Assembly (NCBI GenBank): GCA_937892845.1
Contig: CALBGP010000028.1
Span: forward strand, 1 to 64,000
DNA: 64,000 nt
From: an uncultured Eggerthellaceae bacterium
GTDB taxonomy: Bacteria > Actinomycetota > Coriobacteriia > Coriobacteriales > Eggerthellaceae
Direction of reading: 5' to 3'
The position numbers were made by a program, and so were the translations under genes. The notes under the pieces are model-generated. The model saw only the letters and a list, made by a program, of their open reading frames with translations. It had not been told where the DNA came from and searched no databases. This document shows positions 62,386 to 64,000 of the stretch, one piece after another. How positions within the stretch are numbered: position 1 is the first letter of the stretch; each line of letters starts with the position of its first letter.

Positions 62386-63354
62386 ATGGAGATTCTGCTG
62401 ACACATGAAAGCGCGTTGGCATTTTGGCGCAACAATCTATCCGTGGCTCACGATGCCCTTGGGCGGAGAAGCCACGCTTCCACGCACGCTCCTGCCAGCC
62501 TTCCAGGCTTCGATGTTTCCTGCATTGCGAGTGCTGCGGGTTTGCCTTCGGGGGATATCCATGTCCTTGTGTCGCAAAGCGGTTACCGACGCCTGAGGCT
62601 GGGGTTGAAAGTGCATGTCAGGAGCGAGAGTCTTCCTTGGTCGTGCGTGTGCCGGGTTGCCGAAATCGACGGATTGCAAGTGTGGGTGGTTTCGCCTGAA
62701 ATGTGCCTTGTTCAACTAGCTTCTCAAGCGGGAGTGTGCGGTGCTTTGGCTCTGTCTTATGAGTTCTGCGGAAGATACAGGAGGAAGTCCGCTCTTGCCG
62801 GTGGATCGACTCTTTACGATGTCTTTCCCCTCGCGTCGGCTCAATCTATTGCGCGGACCGTTGATCGGCTGGGATCGTCGGGCGAGTCTCGTCCACTTCG
62901 ATGGGTACTGAGCCATACGTTGGATGGCGCCATGTCGCCGCAGGAAAGCGCCTTGGCAATCCTTCTTGCCATGCCTGTTTCTATGGGTGGATATGGCCTG
63001 CCTGCTCCTGTGTTGAATGCTACGCTGGACGCGTCGGGGATTGCTCACAGCTTGGCGCGTGGCCGCCGAATCATCTGCGATCTTTGCTGGCCTGATCAGC
63101 GTGTCTCTATCGAATATGATAGCGCGCAAGAGCATTCCGGTTCCGAGCGGATGATGCATGATGCCGTCCGTTACAACCTGCTCAAATCGTTGGGCTACAC
63201 GACATTCATGGCCACGTGGAATCAGCTCAGGTCTGTCGAGGAGACTGATAGGATTGCGTTTGCACTGGCTAAGGCGCTCGGGGTGCGTCTTCGCCTGAGG
63301 GCGGCATGCTTCCGCGAAAAGCAGCGCGAATTGAGGAGTGTTTTGTATCTGTAA
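62386..63354 (+). CDS. Uncharacterised protein with a C-terminal DUF559/Vsr-like PD-(D/E)XK motif
   Basis: 322 aa. The C-terminal third contains DLCWPDQRVSIEYDS followed by H and a helix, the arrangement of the DUF559/very-short-patch-repair-like nuclease fold found in many actinobacterial orphan proteins. The N-terminal 200 residues are of unknown type and may recall AbiEi-like toxin-antitoxin regulators, with no clear motif. It stands alone between rpmE and a repeat-rich non-coding stretch. No signal peptide or membrane helix. Function not assigned. Confidence 0.6.
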   Translation: MEILLTHESALAFWRNNLSVAHDALGRRSHASTHAPASLPGFDVSCIASAAGLPSGDIHVLVSQSGYRRLRLGLKVHVRSESLPWSCVCRVAEIDGLQVWVVSPEMCLVQLASQAGVCGALALSYEFCGRYRRKSALAGGSTLYDVFPLASAQSIARTVDRLGSSGESRPLRWVLSHTLDGAMSPQESALAILLAMPVSMGGYGLPAPVLNATLDASGIAHSLARGRRIICDLCWPDQRVSIEYDSAQEHSGSERMMHDAVRYNLLKSLGYTTFMATWNQLRSVEETDRIAFALAKALGVRLRLRAACFREKQRELRSVLYL

Positions 63355-63541
63355 GCCTCTGTGCGAGTTTGCTTTGCTGTCGGTTGCCCTCGAGGGATGG
63401 CTGCTGCGGGCGGCTGCTTGCGCGAAAGAGCCTGGGGTACTGGAAACGTGCTCTCTGGAGGGCCGGAGTGAGGGGATTCGTGCCTGCAAGGGGTTCGACA
63501 GTGGTGACTTCCGGCGGCGACGGGAGAATTTGCGGCCCTTG

Positions 63542-63715
63542 TGGCCAGATACGGACGAAATGTACGGGTGGATTCTGGAGCGTGAGACGCCCTCTTCTAT
63601 GTCCTCGACGCTGACCTGGGGAAACGGGGCGCGCTGGAGGACACGTGCCGGATGCGGCGGCCGGATACGGGCGAAATGCACGCCCGATGCCATGCATTTC
63701 GTCCGTATCTGGCCA
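63542..63715. repeat. Inverted-repeat family around GATACGGACGAAATG
   Basis: One copy lies on the plus strand at 63542-63562, a variant copy on the plus strand at 63659-63678, and an exact inverted copy of the first at 63695-63715. The second and third form a 22-bp stem (two G-U pairs) with a 12-nt loop. The surrounding 63355-63937 carries no gene I can support; codon-like open frames here lack any recognisable protein features. A short tandem GCCGAGCGCTGG duplication occurs near 63820-63845. Confidence 0.7.
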
Positions 63716-63937
63716 GCGGACGCCCGATTCTTCCCGCAACCCTCGGGCGGCCGCGGGCTGAGCACCGTGACGGCCCTGCGGGTGGCCGCCGTGGTGGTCG
63801 CTGTGGCGACCGACGGGCCGAGCGCTGGGCCGAGCGCTGGGCCGGCCGCGTGGTCCGTTCGCGGGGCCGTCCGCAGGATCCGTCCGCCGGGTCGGTTGCG
63901 AGGTTGGCTCGCGGAGGGCCCCATGTGCCTGGGGCAG

Positions 63938-63976
63938 AAAAAATCCCCGGCTCGCAGGTTGCGCGAACCGGGGATT
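63938..63976 (-). terminator. Minus-strand Rho-independent terminator for a gene beyond the window
   Basis: On the minus strand AATCCCCGG and CCGGGGATT form a 9-bp stem with a 17-nt loop, followed by a run of T (63938-63943). The gene it ends must start to the right of position 64000. Confidence 0.75.
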
Positions 63977-64000
63977 GCGTGTGCGGTGTGAAGTGCGGGC

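Noticed and set aside
63338..63991. Open frame of about 217 codons at the right end
   Set aside because: It runs through the inverted repeats and a terminator, is Arg/Ala/Gly-rich low complexity and has no credible start.

Overview
The window is about 64 kb of chromosome from a high-GC, strictly anaerobic actinobacterium of the class Coriobacteriia, most likely Eggerthellaceae (Slackia/Adlercreutzia-like). Three things point there: a Ccm system with a Cys-type CcmE next to a NapC-like multihaem cytochrome, characteristic coriobacterial housekeeping gene orders, and a complete set of equol-biosynthesis enzymes. No phage genes, transposases, integrases or CRISPR arrays were seen.

Layout. 1-0.3 kb: a complete tRNA-Ala(CGC) unit on the minus strand (promoter, tRNA, terminator). 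0.5-6.8 kb: a pentahaem cytochrome and the cytochrome c maturation operon ccmE-F-A-B-C-D. 6.8-10.9 kb: galU, alr, a type-4 uracil-DNA glycosylase and folC. 10.9-11.9 kb, minus strand: a GNAT acetyltransferase and a probable 6S RNA. 12.1-30.9 kb, the centrepiece: a LuxR-type regulator whose receiver domain has lost its phosphorylation site, then about 17.6 kb of co-directional genes. These are a VOC-fold protein (dihydrodaidzein racemase type), etfB, etfA, tdr, ddr, a small membrane protein, dzr, fixC, fixX, a NuoF-C/GltD fusion flavoprotein, an [FeFe]-hydrogenase, an NAD kinase, and the H-cluster maturases hydG, hydE and hydF. The racemase, dzr, ddr and tdr make up the route daidzein -> dihydrodaidzein -> tetrahydrodaidzein -> equol. 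The rest is an electron supply chain: hydrogenase, flavin-based electron transfer and NADP(H) provision.

31-44.9 kb: housekeeping genes (UbiB-like kinase, rarA, a DUF948-like membrane protein, an AI-2E family permease, alaS, ruvX, mltG, yqeG-like, aroC, aroK, pepQ-like, efp). 45-52.6 kb: a two-subunit biotin carboxylase system (carboxyltransferase-BCCP fusion plus accC), asp23-like, nusB, xseB, dxs, tlyA and a small membrane protein. 52.8-56.7 kb: an unusual DUF917 - HyuA-like - DUF917 trio. 56.8-62 kb: a lipid glycosyltransferase, an SppA-like protease, a divergent methionyl-tRNA synthetase and rpmE with a long tail. 62.4-63.4 kb: a probable PD-(D/E)XK-type nuclease-like protein. 63.4-64 kb: non-coding DNA with an inverted-repeat family and a minus-strand terminator for a gene outside the window.

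How it fits together: the best working model is a H2-coupled isoflavone-reduction island. H2 is oxidised by the hydrogenase, electrons pass to NAD(P) or ferredoxin through the NuoF-C/GltD fusion protein and to flavoproteins through Etf/FixCX, and three successive reductases use plant isoflavones as electron sinks. The enzyme identities of dzr, ddr and tdr are strong; the electron route is inference.
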